A stretch of DNA of 64,000 nt from Sinomonas atrocyanea. Its GTDB lineage: Bacteria > Actinomycetota > Actinomycetes > Actinomycetales > Micrococcaceae. The position numbers and the translations under genes are program-made. The stretch is from assembly GCF_030811715.1 (NCBI RefSeq), contig NZ_JAUSRH010000005.1, positions 62,001-126,000 of the forward strand, given 5' to 3'. This document shows, one piece after another, positions 25,488-33,661 of this stretch (the first letter of the stretch is position 1; each line of letters starts with the position of its first letter). The notes under the pieces were generated by a model. It was not told the origin of the DNA, did no database searches, and worked only from the letters and a program-made list of their open reading frames with translations.

Positions 25488-27395
25488 TTACCGAGCTACA
25501 TCTTTGCATGAAAGAGCCGCTTGGGAAAAGGCGCCCTTATTAACAGTTGGTGTCGAAATCAATCCGGGCGTTGTTTCCGAGTGCTCGTCGCCGAGGAATT
25601 GGAAGCGAAGGGTCGTCGAGGCGCCGGGTGCAAGGGAGACGTACGTCTGGGCGACGGGGTAGCCGGCGTCGGCGTCGCGGTGCACGTTGAAGGACTTCGA
25701 ATCCTTCCAGGCGCCGAGGAAGACGGCGGACTGGGGGGCGTAGACGTTCACCTGGGTCTTCACTTCGCCCGCCGGGACGCCGAACACGCCGCCGCCGGTC
25801 ACGTACCTCGGCAGGGCCGTTGCCGCGTCCGGCGGAGCGACGCTCGTCAGGGTCACCTCGACCTGCCACGTGGGCCTGCCGTCCTGGCGGCACATGGCCC
25901 CGCCGACCCGATAGGCCTCGCGGAGGTAGTAGTCCATCTTCGCCCCGGTCGCGTCATTGAGGTACACGCCGAAGGAATCCTTGGAAGAGCTCGAGGCGGG
26001 CGGCCAGCCGGAGAGGTCCGCAGCGGCGATCGCGTCCTGTTCCTGCTTCTTGGGGCTCCATGCGAGGAGCCTGCGCTCCGAGGCCGCGTGGCCCAGGGCA
26101 TCGAGCATGGCCTTCGGCTGGAAGCCTCCGGCGGAGACCTTCTGGAACACGGTCGCCGCGGCCGTGGCGAAGAACTCGTCCTTCTGCTGCACCACGCGGT
26201 AGTCGGCGTACGCCTCGCTGAGGAGCAGCTTCACCGCGTTGCCGCTGTCCATGGTCTCTCCCCCCGGGAGCTTGACCGGCCCGGTCGCCTTCAGCAGGTA
26301 GCCGAGGGCCACGGGGTCGAGGGAGAGGACGCCGTCCACCTTCTGCCCGAACTGCCGCCGCCACATCTCGGTGGCGAGGCGTGCGCTCAGCGGAAACTGC
26401 GGGGTGAGGTTCACGTCCTGGAAGTACTGCCCGGTGATCGGCTCGTAGAGGCCCTGGGTCTGGTCCGTCAGCGGCAGGACGGGTTCCTCGAAGGGTCCGA
26501 TGTTCTTCCCGGCCGCCTGCCGCCCCAGGGTGATCTTCCCGTGGTCGACCCGGACCTCGGCGGCGGCGCCGGGGATGCCGCCCGTGGCCCGCAGCTCTGC
26601 GTTGTTCTGGAAGATCACCAGATAGGTGCGCGGGGACTCGCTGCCCAGCATCGCGGGAAGCACGCTCGTGGCCGTGTCCGCGGCGGAGACCTGCTGCGCC
26701 GCCTCGCCCACCACGGCCCTGAAGCGCTCGAGCCCGTCGCGGACGGGGGGCAGGGTCCCGGCCCCGGGCGTGAGCGCCGCGAGCTGGGTGGACGCATCCT
26801 GGAGGGCCTTGTCGGCCTGGACGATGGCGGGCCGCGCTGCCGAGACCGGCTTCAGGTCCACGGCGCCGTGGGATGGCTTCAGGGTGGCCGGGCTGATGGT
26901 GCCCGCGACGTCGGCCAGGGGCAGCACCGCCTGGTGCGTGACCGTGCCGAGGATGTCCGCGAGCCGGGAGACGGTCGAGAAGTTGCTGCCCACGAACGGC
27001 ACGTGGCCCGCGAGGCTCCAGATCGGGTCTCCCACGTAGGAGCGTCCGGCGTCGACGTGGGCCGCGAACTGGCGGGCGGACTCCTGGGCTTCGCTGCCCT
27101 GGCCCGCGACCACCTGGGTCTGGACCACCTTGGCCAGGCGCTGGGCCTCGCCGATCTCCTTCTGGGCCAGGAACGCCCGCACCCCGAGCCAGGCGCAGCA
27201 CGCCAGCAGGAGCAGCACGGCGGCCGCGGCACCGGTGGCCCACGCCCCCTTCCGCCCTCGCGGCCAGCGCAGGCGGCGAGTGCCGGAGCGCGAGCCGGCC
27301 ACGCGCCGTCGTCCGCTCTCGGAGGGGACCTCAGCGCGCGCCTCTGGCGACGACCTTCTCCGGCGCAACTGCTGGTCCTTCCCCCTGGGCCACAC
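25488..27395 (-). CDS. DUF4012-family membrane-anchored protein
   Basis: A protein of about 635 residues. It has a basic N-terminal cytoplasmic stretch, one membrane helix near residues 54-74 (GAAAAVLLLLACCAWLGV) and a large extracellular part with the DUF4012 hallmark FQNNAELRATGGIPGA near 265. DUF4012 proteins occur widely in actinobacteria near surface-polysaccharide genes, but their activity is unknown. The start is uncertain: the GTG at 27395 has no clear Shine-Dalgarno and the true start may lie further in. It is co-directional with the LAETG-protein gene, 78 bases upstream of it, and a combined role in the cell envelope is plausible. Confidence 0.75.
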   Translation of the reverse strand: MWPRGKDQQLRRRRSSPEARAEVPSESGRRRVAGSRSGTRRLRWPRGRKGAWATGAAAAVLLLLACCAWLGVRAFLAQKEIGEAQRLAKVVQTQVVAGQGSEAQESARQFAAHVDAGRSYVGDPIWSLAGHVPFVGSNFSTVSRLADILGTVTHQAVLPLADVAGTISPATLKPSHGAVDLKPVSAARPAIVQADKALQDASTQLAALTPGAGTLPPVRDGLERFRAVVGEAAQQVSAADTATSVLPAMLGSESPRTYLVIFQNNAELRATGGIPGAAAEVRVDHGKITLGRQAAGKNIGPFEEPVLPLTDQTQGLYEPITGQYFQDVNLTPQFPLSARLATEMWRRQFGQKVDGVLSLDPVALGYLLKATGPVKLPGGETMDSGNAVKLLLSEAYADYRVVQQKDEFFATAAATVFQKVSAGGFQPKAMLDALGHAASERRLLAWSPKKQEQDAIAAADLSGWPPASSSSKDSFGVYLNDATGAKMDYYLREAYRVGGAMCRQDGRPTWQVEVTLTSVAPPDAATALPRYVTGGGVFGVPAGEVKTQVNVYAPQSAVFLGAWKDSKSFNVHRDADAGYPVAQTYVSLAPGASTTLRFQFLGDEHSETTPGLISTPTVNKGAFSQAALSCKDVAR

Positions 27396-27561
27396 GGCAG
27401 CGAACGCAACGGCGCTTGCGCGCCCGCCGTGGCGGCGACGTTCGGCACCGCCATCCTACGGGACCCGGACGACGGACCCGGTGGTAGCCTTCGATCCGTG
27501 CGCCGCCGGGCGCCGGATACCCGCGATGACGGCCTTCGGGCCGCCCTGTGAGTGGAGGACC

Positions 27562-28278
27562 ATGGTCACGAAGACCCGCCGCCGCGTGCCGCGCCTCGTG
27601 TGGGCTGGGTTCGGGCTGGTCGCGGCGGTGCTGTGCGGCTGGACGGTGGAGGCCGCGGCGGCCGCCCACCTCGACCCCGCCCTGCTGGGGGTCGCCGCCT
27701 ACGTGCTCGTCTGGGTCCCGCTCGTCCTCGCACTCATCCTGAGCTTCGCCGGGCAGACCGTGCGCGACGCGGCGGCGTACCTCGGCCTGCGCTTCCGCGC
27801 GATCGACCTCCTGTGGGGGGTGGGGATCGGGTGTCTCGCCCGCGCGGCGGACGCGCTCATCCGGACCCTCGCCACCGGATCGACCGGACTGGCTCCCCAG
27901 CCCACCCTGAGCTCGATCGGCGGTCTCGGCGTCCAGGCGGTCGCCCTCGGGATCATCGCGCCCGTAGTGATCGCGCCGATCCTCGAGGAGACGTACTTCC
28001 GCGGCCTCGTGCTGCGCTCCCTCGCCGCCGCCCTCGGAAGGTTCTCCGCCGCGGCGAGGTGGGCAGCCGCCGTCGTCATCACCGCGGCCGCGTTCGCCCT
28101 GGTCCACGCGCTGCTGCTGGCAGGCACCCCGGGCGAGGCGGTCCTCACCGGCCTCTCGACGTTCCTCTTCGCGCTCCTGGCGGGGGCGGTCGCGGCGGCG
28201 ACCCAGCGGCTCGGCGGCGCGATCGTGGGGCACGTGGTGTTCAACGGGCTCGGCGTCCTGCTCACCCTGGCGATCTGA
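27562..28278 (+). CDS. CPBP-family intramembrane metalloprotease (CAAX protease-like)
   Basis: A 238-residue multi-spanning protein with the CPBP motifs EETYFRG near residue 144 (EExxxR), FALVHALL near 178 and GHVVFNGLG near 225. These supply the glutamates, histidines and asparagine of the intramembrane active site. The ATG at 27562 has GGAGGA upstream. It lies on the opposite strand inside the surface-protein group. Substrates are unknown; bacterial relatives act in peptide maturation, immunity or envelope stress. Confidence 0.85.
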   Translation: MVTKTRRRVPRLVWAGFGLVAAVLCGWTVEAAAAAHLDPALLGVAAYVLVWVPLVLALILSFAGQTVRDAAAYLGLRFRAIDLLWGVGIGCLARAADALIRTLATGSTGLAPQPTLSSIGGLGVQAVALGIIAPVVIAPILEETYFRGLVLRSLAAALGRFSAAARWAAAVVITAAAFALVHALLLAGTPGEAVLTGLSTFLFALLAGAVAAATQRLGGAIVGHVVFNGLGVLLTLAI

Positions 28279-28310
28279 CGCCGCCGGGTTCCTCGAGGCC
28301 CAGGGACGGC

Positions 28311-28868
28311 TCAGGCCTTCGGCTGGCGTCCGATCAGGCAGGTCCCCTGCGCGACGGGCGCCGCGACCTCCGTCGAGATGCTCGCGTCCGACCTGACGAA
28401 CTGCCCCATGAGGCAGTCGCCGCCCACGCGGACCGAGACGGTGAGCACGGGGGCCTGGAGGTTGGCGCTCGTCTGGTCCGCGCTGCGCTGCATCGCCGAC
28501 GGGGCGAACCCCGCGGCCGCCAGCGCTCCGGTGAGGGTGGCGGCGTCGACCGAGGAGGACGACGCCGACCGCGCCGCGCCCTCCAGGGTCCGCGTGAACA
28601 GCCCGAGGTTCTCCGCCGCCGAGGCGCTCGGATCGAACCGGCTCAGGCTGCGCGCGGGCGAGGCGGTGGGAGCCGGGGCGGCCGGTGCGCTGGTGGCTGC
28701 ACCGGATCCCGGCGGCGCGCTGGGGGCCGCCGTCGGCCCCGCAGCAGAGCCGCGGGCCGCCGCGCCGAGGTCGACGCCCTGCAGCGCGCCGGCGAGGCCG
28801 ATCCCGCCGACTGCCAGGAGCACGGCCACCACGGCCGCCCACACGAGGTTCTTCATCCGGCTGCCCAT
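28311..28868 (-). CDS. Membrane-anchored or secreted protein with paired C-terminal cysteines (DUF6993-like)
   Basis: A 185-residue protein with an N-terminal membrane anchor (about residues 7-28) and a Pro/Ala/Ser-rich linker to about residue 75. A conserved-looking C-terminal domain contains GGDCLMGQF and QGTCLIGRQ, two cysteines likely to form a disulphide outside the cell. I believe this is the DUF6993 family, common beside sortases in Micrococcaceae, but this is from memory. It is third of a three-gene unit with the sortase and a small membrane protein. Confidence 0.65.
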   Translation of the reverse strand: MGSRMKNLVWAAVVAVLLAVGGIGLAGALQGVDLGAAARGSAAGPTAAPSAPPGSGAATSAPAAPAPTASPARSLSRFDPSASAAENLGLFTRTLEGAARSASSSSVDAATLTGALAAAGFAPSAMQRSADQTSANLQAPVLTVSVRVGGDCLMGQFVRSDASISTEVAAPVAQGTCLIGRQPKA

Positions 28869-28876
28869 GGGCGTCC

Positions 28877-29041
28877 TCACGCCCCCCTGCCGATCGTCGT
28901 CTGGTCGTCCACAAAGGTCGCGGCCAGCCACGGGAAGACCCACTGGTCGAGGACGATGAGCAGCACCGCGACCATCAGGGCGAGGACCAGGACCCGGACG
29001 AGTACGGGTCCGGGGAGGGACCTCCACAGGGCTCGGTACAC
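28877..29041 (-). CDS. Small single-pass membrane protein next to sortase
   Basis: A 54-residue protein with one membrane helix (VLVRVLVLALMVAVLLIVL, about residues 14-32) and a short polar tail. The GTG start at 29041 follows the sortase stop by one base, so it is translationally coupled to it. It is too small for a known enzyme. Position and coupling suggest an accessory to the sortase or to the following cysteine-bearing protein. Confidence 0.6.
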   Translation of the reverse strand: MYRALWRSLPGPVLVRVLVLALMVAVLLIVLDQWVFPWLAATFVDDQTTIGRGA

Positions 29042-29042
29042 G

Positions 29043-29846
29043 TCAGCCGTCCTTCGCAAGGATGGGGGCGAGCGCCGCGGGCGGGGCCGTGTCGAAGCCC
29101 ACGAAGGTGCCGTAGGCCGCGAGCCGCTCGAGCGGCGGGAAGATCGCCGGATAGCAGGTTGTCAGAGTGATGAAGCGCTCGCGCGCGGCTGCCCCGGACA
29201 CGGTGGGCACGGCATTGAGGACGTCGATCGCGTCCGGCTGCACAAACTGGAAGTTGCGGAACGTGTACGTGTACCAGCCCAAGGAGGTCTGGATGTAGAC
29301 CTTGTCGCCGAGGCGGAGCTTGCTCAGGTTCAGGAAGCTGTTGCCGTAGCCGATGTCGTGGGCGGCCACGGCGAAGTTCCCCTGGCCGCCGGGCATGGCC
29401 GTCCCGGTGTAGTGGCCCACGCCCGCCGTGACGCTGTTGAGGACCCGCTCGGTGTCCACGGACTGCCTCACGATCCGGCGCCAGCCCTCGCCCAGGCGTG
29501 GGATGTAGATGACACCGATCGTGTCCGCGACGGCCGCAGGCTCGGCGGCGACCGGAATGGTCGCGGCGGCCGGAGCGGCCTTCGGTCCGGGGGTGCCGCC
29601 CGAGGGCTTCGGGGCAGGGCCCGCGTGCGGGGCCGCCTGAGGCTTGGCCATGAGCTGCTGCGTGAGCTGCCTGCTCTGCTCGGCGGCCACCTTGTCCTGG
29701 CGCAGCCCCACGACCCAGGGGTTGACGTACGCGTACCAGACGATGAAGAGCCCGATGATCAGTGCGAACGTGATCAGCAGCTCCCCGGTCACCCCCAGGG
29801 CCTTGAGCAGCCCCGTCCGGCCTGCCGTCCCGCGTGTCGCCGCCAC
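29043..29846 (-). CDS. srtE: Class E sortase
   Basis: A 267-residue transpeptidase that joins LAxTG proteins to the cell wall. It has a membrane anchor near residues 17-40 (ELLITFALIIGLFIVWYAYV) and a Pro/Ala linker. The sortase barrel shows the catalytic histidine in VAAHDIGYGNSF near 165, the cysteine in ITLTTCYP near 230 and a downstream basic or aromatic region. The GTG at 29846 is chosen for the upstream GGGGAGGAAC; longer frames lack this. Its likely substrate, the LAETG protein, is 3.6 kb downstream on the same strand. Confidence 0.88.
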   Translation of the reverse strand: MAATRGTAGRTGLLKALGVTGELLITFALIIGLFIVWYAYVNPWVVGLRQDKVAAEQSRQLTQQLMAKPQAAPHAGPAPKPSGGTPGPKAAPAAATIPVAAEPAAVADTIGVIYIPRLGEGWRRIVRQSVDTERVLNSVTAGVGHYTGTAMPGGQGNFAVAAHDIGYGNSFLNLSKLRLGDKVYIQTSLGWYTYTFRNFQFVQPDAIDVLNAVPTVSGAAARERFITLTTCYPAIFPPLERLAAYGTFVGFDTAPPAALAPILAKDG

Positions 29847-29943
29847 GTTCCTCCCCCACAGCTTCCGCTCCCAGCCCTTCGAGGATACAAGCTCGCCCGC
29901 GGCGTCGGCGCCGGAGGCCGCAGCTGCGGCTACGGTGAGGACC

Positions 29944-30840
29944 ATGGCGCCCGATCCCCTCCGCATCCCCTACGGCCCCCATCCCGACCAGTGGGGCGCC
30001 CTGTACCTTCCGGCTCCCGGCACGCTGGCCGGCCCCGGCGGCGGCCGCGACGGCGGCGGGTGGCGCGGGATCGCCGTCGTGATCCACGGCGGCTACTGGC
30101 GGGACCGGTACACGGCCGAGCTCGGCGTCCCGGCGGCCCGCGACCTCGCCGCGCACGGCATCGCCGCGTGGAACCTCGAGTACCGCCGGGCGGCCTCCGA
30201 CGGGCCGGACGGCACCCGCACCGCGGGCGACGGCGGGTGGCCGGCCACGTTCCTCGACGTCGCCGCCGGGATCGACCGGCTCGCCGACGTGCCGGGCCTG
30301 GGCCTGCTCGCGGACGACGACGCCGCGCGGCTCGCGGAGCTCGTCTCGGCCGGGCGGGTGGTGGGCCTGGGGCACTCGGCCGGCGGCCACCTCGCCGTCT
30401 GGGCCGCGGGGCGCCATCGGCTCCCCGCGGGCGCACCGGGCGCGGGCGCTGCGGGCGAGGGGCCCCGGGTGCCGCTGCGCGGCGTCGTGAGCCAGGCCGG
30501 TGTGCTGAGCCTCGCCGAAGCGGAGGCCCGCGGGCTCAGCGATCAGGCGGCGCGGAACCTCATGGGCGGCGCGTCGACGGACTCGGCGGAGCTCGCGGCG
30601 GCGTTCGCTGTCGCCGACCCGATGCACGCGCTGCCGATCGGCGTGCCCGTCCATGCCGTGCACTCGCTCGAGGACGACGCGGTGCCGTTCGCCCTCTCCG
30701 AGGGTTACGTGGCCGCGGCCCGCGCGGCCGGGGATCCCGCCGTCCTGCACGTGACCAGCGGCGACCACATGGCCGTGATCGACCCGGCGCACGAGGCCTA
30801 CCGGCTGTGCCGCGGGCTCGTGGAGGACCTGCTGGGCTGA
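29944..30840 (+). CDS. Alpha/beta hydrolase, probable kynurenine formamidase
   Basis: A 298-residue hydrolase. The oxyanion motif HGGYWRD near residue 46 is the form seen in eukaryotic-type arylformamidases. The nucleophile is in [11 protein letters not shown] near 143, an acid in [10 protein letters not shown] near 240, and the histidine in SGDHMAVID near 275. The ATG at 29944 follows GTGAGGA. The nearby kynA and kynU on the opposite strand supply the reactions before and after N-formylkynurenine hydrolysis, so the gene would complete tryptophan-to-anthranilate degradation. A general esterase role cannot be excluded. Confidence 0.7.
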   Translation: MAPDPLRIPYGPHPDQWGALYLPAPGTLAGPGGGRDGGGWRGIAVVIHGGYWRDRYTAELGVPAARDLAAHGIAAWNLEYRRAASDGPDGTRTAGDGGWPATFLDVAAGIDRLADVPGLGLLADDDAARLAELVSAGRVVGLGHSAGGHLAVWAAGRHRLPAGAPGAGAAGEGPRVPLRGVVSQAGVLSLAEAEARGLSDQAARNLMGGASTDSAELAAAFAVADPMHALPIGVPVHAVHSLEDDAVPFALSEGYVAAARAAGDPAVLHVTSGDHMAVIDPAHEAYRLCRGLVEDLLG

Positions 30841-30871
30841 GGCACCGTCGGCGCTGGGGCATCATGGGCGG

Positions 30872-31210
30872 GTGGGCATCCTCAAGACCGCCGTCCTGTT
30901 CGTCCTCGCCGCCGCCGCGGAGATCGGCGGGGCGTGGCTCGTGTGGCAGGCCGTGCGCGAGGGCCGGCCCTGGTGGTGGGCCGGGCTCGGCGTCATCGCC
31001 CTCGGGATCTACGGGTTCGTCGCCACCTTCCAGGCGGATGCCAACTTCGGGCGCGTCCTCGCGGCCTACGGGGGCGTGTTCGTGGCGGGGTCCCTCGCGT
31101 GGGGCGTCGTGGTGGACGGCTTCCGCCCCGACCGCTGGGACCTGGTCGGGGCGCTCGTGTGCCTGGCCGGCGTCGCGGTCATCATGTTCGCCCCGCGCTC
31201 GGGGACGTAG
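30872..31210 (+). CDS. YnfA-family (UPF0060) small membrane protein
   Basis: A 112-residue protein with four hydrophobic helices. It matches the YnfA pattern: [12 protein letters not shown] near residue 14, [12 protein letters not shown] near 43, [20 protein letters not shown] near 60 and [14 protein letters not shown] at the end. YnfA proteins are SMR-like transporters of uncertain substrate. The GTG at 30872 lies 32 bases past the hydrolase stop. Confidence 0.85.
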   Translation: MGILKTAVLFVLAAAAEIGGAWLVWQAVREGRPWWWAGLGVIALGIYGFVATFQADANFGRVLAAYGGVFVAGSLAWGVVVDGFRPDRWDLVGALVCLAGVAVIMFAPRSGT

Positions 31211-31281
31211 GCCGGTCGCCAGGGACCCCTCAACGCGGCGGAGGTGACCCCCGAACCGGGCGGAGGTGACTCCTCAACGCT

Positions 31282-31373
31282 GGGACATGACCCCCCAACG
31301 CTGTGGGGTCATGTCCCTGCGTTGTGGGGTCATGTCCCTGCGTTGTGAGGTCATGTCCCTGCGTTGTGGGGTC
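31282..31373. repeat. 21-bp direct repeats with an inverted copy; terminator-like
   Basis: GGGGTCATGTCCC recurs at 31305, 31326 and (with one change) 31347, and a truncated copy starts at 31368, giving an exact 21-bp period. An inverted copy, GGGACATGACCCC, sits at 31282-31294, making a perfect 13-bp stem with the first repeat. Degenerate relatives of the intervening text continue upstream to about 31225. The array fills the gap between the convergent YnfA gene and kynU and can act as a two-way terminator. Confidence 0.85.
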
Positions 31374-31392
31374 TCCGGTGGGTGGTGCGTGG

Positions 31393-32679
31393 TCAGGCGA
31401 GGTGCTCGAGGGCGTCGCGGATGGCCTCCATGCCCGCCTGCAGCTCCGCGAACGAGGTGCTCAGCGGCGAGAGCCCGATCCGCAGCCCGTGCGGCGGCCG
31501 GAAGTCGGGGATGACCCCGCGCTCCCACAGCAGGGCCGTGACCTCGCGGAACCGCGGGTGGTTCACGGTGATGTGCGAGCCGCGCTCGGCCGGGTCCCGC
31601 GGGCTCGCCAGCTCCACGCCGAGCGGGGCCAGGAGCTCGTCGTGCAGGGCGAGGGCCCGCTCGGTCAGGGCCACCGACTTGGCCCGGATGGCGTCCATGC
31701 CGGCCTCGGCGACGAGCTCGAGCATGTGCTTGAGCGGCTGCATCGCGAGGATCGGCGGCGTGCCGGTGATGAACCGGCGCACGTCCGCGGCCGGCTCGTA
31801 GGCGTGGGTCATCCCGAACGGGTCGGCGGCGCCCATCCATCCCCAGATCGGCTGGCGGAGGCGGCCCTGGAGCTCGGAGCGGACGTACGCGAACGCGGGC
31901 GCACCGGGGCCGCCGTTGAGGTACTTGTACGTGCACCCGACCGCGAGGTCCGCGCCCCACGCGTCCAGCTCCACGGGCACAGAGGCGGCGGAGTGGCAGA
32001 GGTCCCACAGGATCAGCGCCCCGGCGTCGTGCGCCACCTGGGTGATGGCGGCGGCGTCGGCCATGAACCCCGAGCGGTACGCGATGTGCGAGAGGAGCAC
32101 GACGGCGGTGCGCGGCCCCGCGACGGCCGCGACGTCGGCGGGGCGCACCCCCGTGACGGGATCCGCCTCGATCCAGACGATCCGGGCGCCGCGCTCGGCG
32201 GCGATGCCCTCGACGATGAACCGGTCGGTGGGGAAGTTGTCGCGGTCGAGGACGATCTCGGTGCGCCCCTCCCCCGCGGCGGCCTGCGCGTCCAGTGCCG
32301 CGCGGAGCAGCTTGTAGAGCAGGACTGAGGTCGAGTCGGCGACAATCGTCTGGCCGGGCGCGGCGCCGAGGACCACCTCGCCGAGGCGGTCGCCCACGGC
32401 CGTCGGCTCGTCCATCCACTCCTCGTCCCAGGCGCGGATGAGCCGCTCGCCCCACGGCCCGGCCACGAACTCGGCGAGCTTCGCGGGCGTCTCCGCGAGC
32501 GGGCGGCCGAGCGAGTTCCCGTCGAGGTAGGCCACCACGGCCTCGCCGTTCGGGCCGGCCGGGCGGAGGAAGCGGTCGCGGAACCGCGCGAGGGGGTCGG
32601 CGGCGTCGAGCGCGGCGGCGGTGAGGTCGCCCGCGGCGGCGGCCAGGGCGTCGTCGGACTCGGGGGCGTCCATGCTCAC
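31393..32679 (-). CDS. kynU: Kynureninase
   Basis: A 428-residue PLP enzyme that splits kynurenine to anthranilate and alanine. The PLP-binding lysine is in GCTYKYLNGGPGAPAF near residue 245, with the preceding aspartates in LWDLCHSAASVP near 215. The RGSHITVNHP segment near 350 is typical of the family. The GTG at 32679, three bases after the kynA stop, has GGAG at eight bases; the ATG two codons later is an alternative. It forms an operon with kynA. Confidence 0.92.
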   Translation of the reverse strand: MSMDAPESDDALAAAAGDLTAAALDAADPLARFRDRFLRPAGPNGEAVVAYLDGNSLGRPLAETPAKLAEFVAGPWGERLIRAWDEEWMDEPTAVGDRLGEVVLGAAPGQTIVADSTSVLLYKLLRAALDAQAAAGEGRTEIVLDRDNFPTDRFIVEGIAAERGARIVWIEADPVTGVRPADVAAVAGPRTAVVLLSHIAYRSGFMADAAAITQVAHDAGALILWDLCHSAASVPVELDAWGADLAVGCTYKYLNGGPGAPAFAYVRSELQGRLRQPIWGWMGAADPFGMTHAYEPAADVRRFITGTPPILAMQPLKHMLELVAEAGMDAIRAKSVALTERALALHDELLAPLGVELASPRDPAERGSHITVNHPRFREVTALLWERGVIPDFRPPHGLRIGLSPLSTSFAELQAGMEAIRDALEHLA

Positions 32680-32682
32680 GGG

Positions 32683-33531
32683 TCAGGCTCCGATCTCGGT
32701 GCGGACGGCGTACAGCTCGGGGAAGAACGTCAGGTCCAGGGCGCGCTGGAGGAAGCCGACGCCGGAGGATCCGCCCGTGCCCGTCTTGAACCCGATGGTC
32801 CGCTGGACGGTGCGCAGGTGCCGGAAGCGCCAGAACTGGACGTTGTCCTCAACGTCCACGAGGGCCTCGCACGCCTCATAGAGGCCCCACGGGGCGTCGT
32901 CGGACTCGTAGATCTGCCGGAAGACCGGCACGAGGTCCGGCCGCAGGGTCCACGGCTCGGTGACGTCCCGCTCGAGGATCTCCGCGGGCACCGCGTAGCC
33001 CGCGCGGGCCACGGCGCGCAGGAACTCGTCGTAGACGGTCGGCTCCGCGAGGAGCCCCTCGAGCAGCGCCCGGGCCTCGGGCTCGGAGGAGAAGACCTCG
33101 AGCATGCGCCGGTGCTTGTTGCCGAGGATGAACTCGACGGCGCGGTACTGGTACGACTGGAAGCCCGAGGCGTTGCCGAGGAAGCCTCGGAACTGCGCGT
33201 ACTCGCGCGGGGTGAGCGTGGCCAGCACGGTCCACTGGTCCGTGAGCTGCTTCTGGATCGCCTTGACCCGGGCCAGGCACTTGAGGGCCATGCCGAGGTC
33301 ATCGGCGGCGAAGCGCGCGCGGGCCTCGCGCAGCTCGTGGAGCACGAGCTTGAGCCACAGCTCCGAGGTCTGGTGCTGGATGATGAACAGCATCTCGTCG
33401 TGGTGCTCGGGGGCGCTCACCGGATGCTGGGCGTGCAGGAGCCGCTCGAGGTCGAGGTACCTGCCGTAGGTCATCGCACCGCGCAGGTCGGTGCGGATGG
33501 ACTCTTCGATGTCGCGGACGCCGTTGGCCAC
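32683..33531 (-). CDS. kynA: Tryptophan 2,3-dioxygenase
   Basis: A 282-residue haem dioxygenase converting tryptophan to N-formylkynurenine. Family features are TYGRYLDLERLL near residue 20, DEMLFIIQHQTSELWLK near 45 with the substrate-contact histidine, YQYRAVEFILGNK near 125, and FWRFRHLRTVQRTIGFKTGTGGSSG near the C terminus, which carries the haem-ligating histidine. The GTG at 33531 follows AAGGAGA; the longer frame upstream is rejected. It is first gene of the kynA-kynU pair and divergent from an aldo/keto reductase. Confidence 0.93.
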   Translation of the reverse strand: MANGVRDIEESIRTDLRGAMTYGRYLDLERLLHAQHPVSAPEHHDEMLFIIQHQTSELWLKLVLHELREARARFAADDLGMALKCLARVKAIQKQLTDQWTVLATLTPREYAQFRGFLGNASGFQSYQYRAVEFILGNKHRRMLEVFSSEPEARALLEGLLAEPTVYDEFLRAVARAGYAVPAEILERDVTEPWTLRPDLVPVFRQIYESDDAPWGLYEACEALVDVEDNVQFWRFRHLRTVQRTIGFKTGTGGSSGVGFLQRALDLTFFPELYAVRTEIGA

Positions 33532-33573
33532 GGGTTCTCCTTGCCTGATTCGTGGGCGGCCCCTTGTGAGGGC

Positions 33574-33595
33574 CATCACCGCAAGGGTAGTGATG
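33574..33595. promoter_or_regulatory. Inverted repeat in the kynA/aldo-keto reductase divergent spacer
   Basis: CATCAC and GTGATG are separated by ten bases in the middle of the 130-base divergent region. The symmetry and position suit a repressor site controlling one or both genes. No candidate regulator is adjacent. Confidence 0.35.
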
Positions 33596-33661
33596 GAGGG
33601 GCAGGGCCCACCAATCGTCCCCGCCGCCGACCGACCCGTCCCCATCCCAAGGAGCACCACC

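Noticed and set aside
25521-27551. 676-codon plus-strand frame opposite the DUF4012 gene
   Set aside because: No motif and no Shine-Dalgarno; the minus strand carries the DUF4012 hallmark and a membrane anchor.
27552-31247. Plus-strand open frame of 1231 codons spanning five genes
   Set aside because: Arg/Pro/Gly-rich text without motifs; it crosses the CPBP, sortase, hydrolase and YnfA genes, all of which have clear signatures and starts.
31282-31373. CRISPR array
   Set aside because: The 21-bp units are contiguous, with no unique spacers of constant length and no cas genes in the window; they are tandem palindromic repeats.
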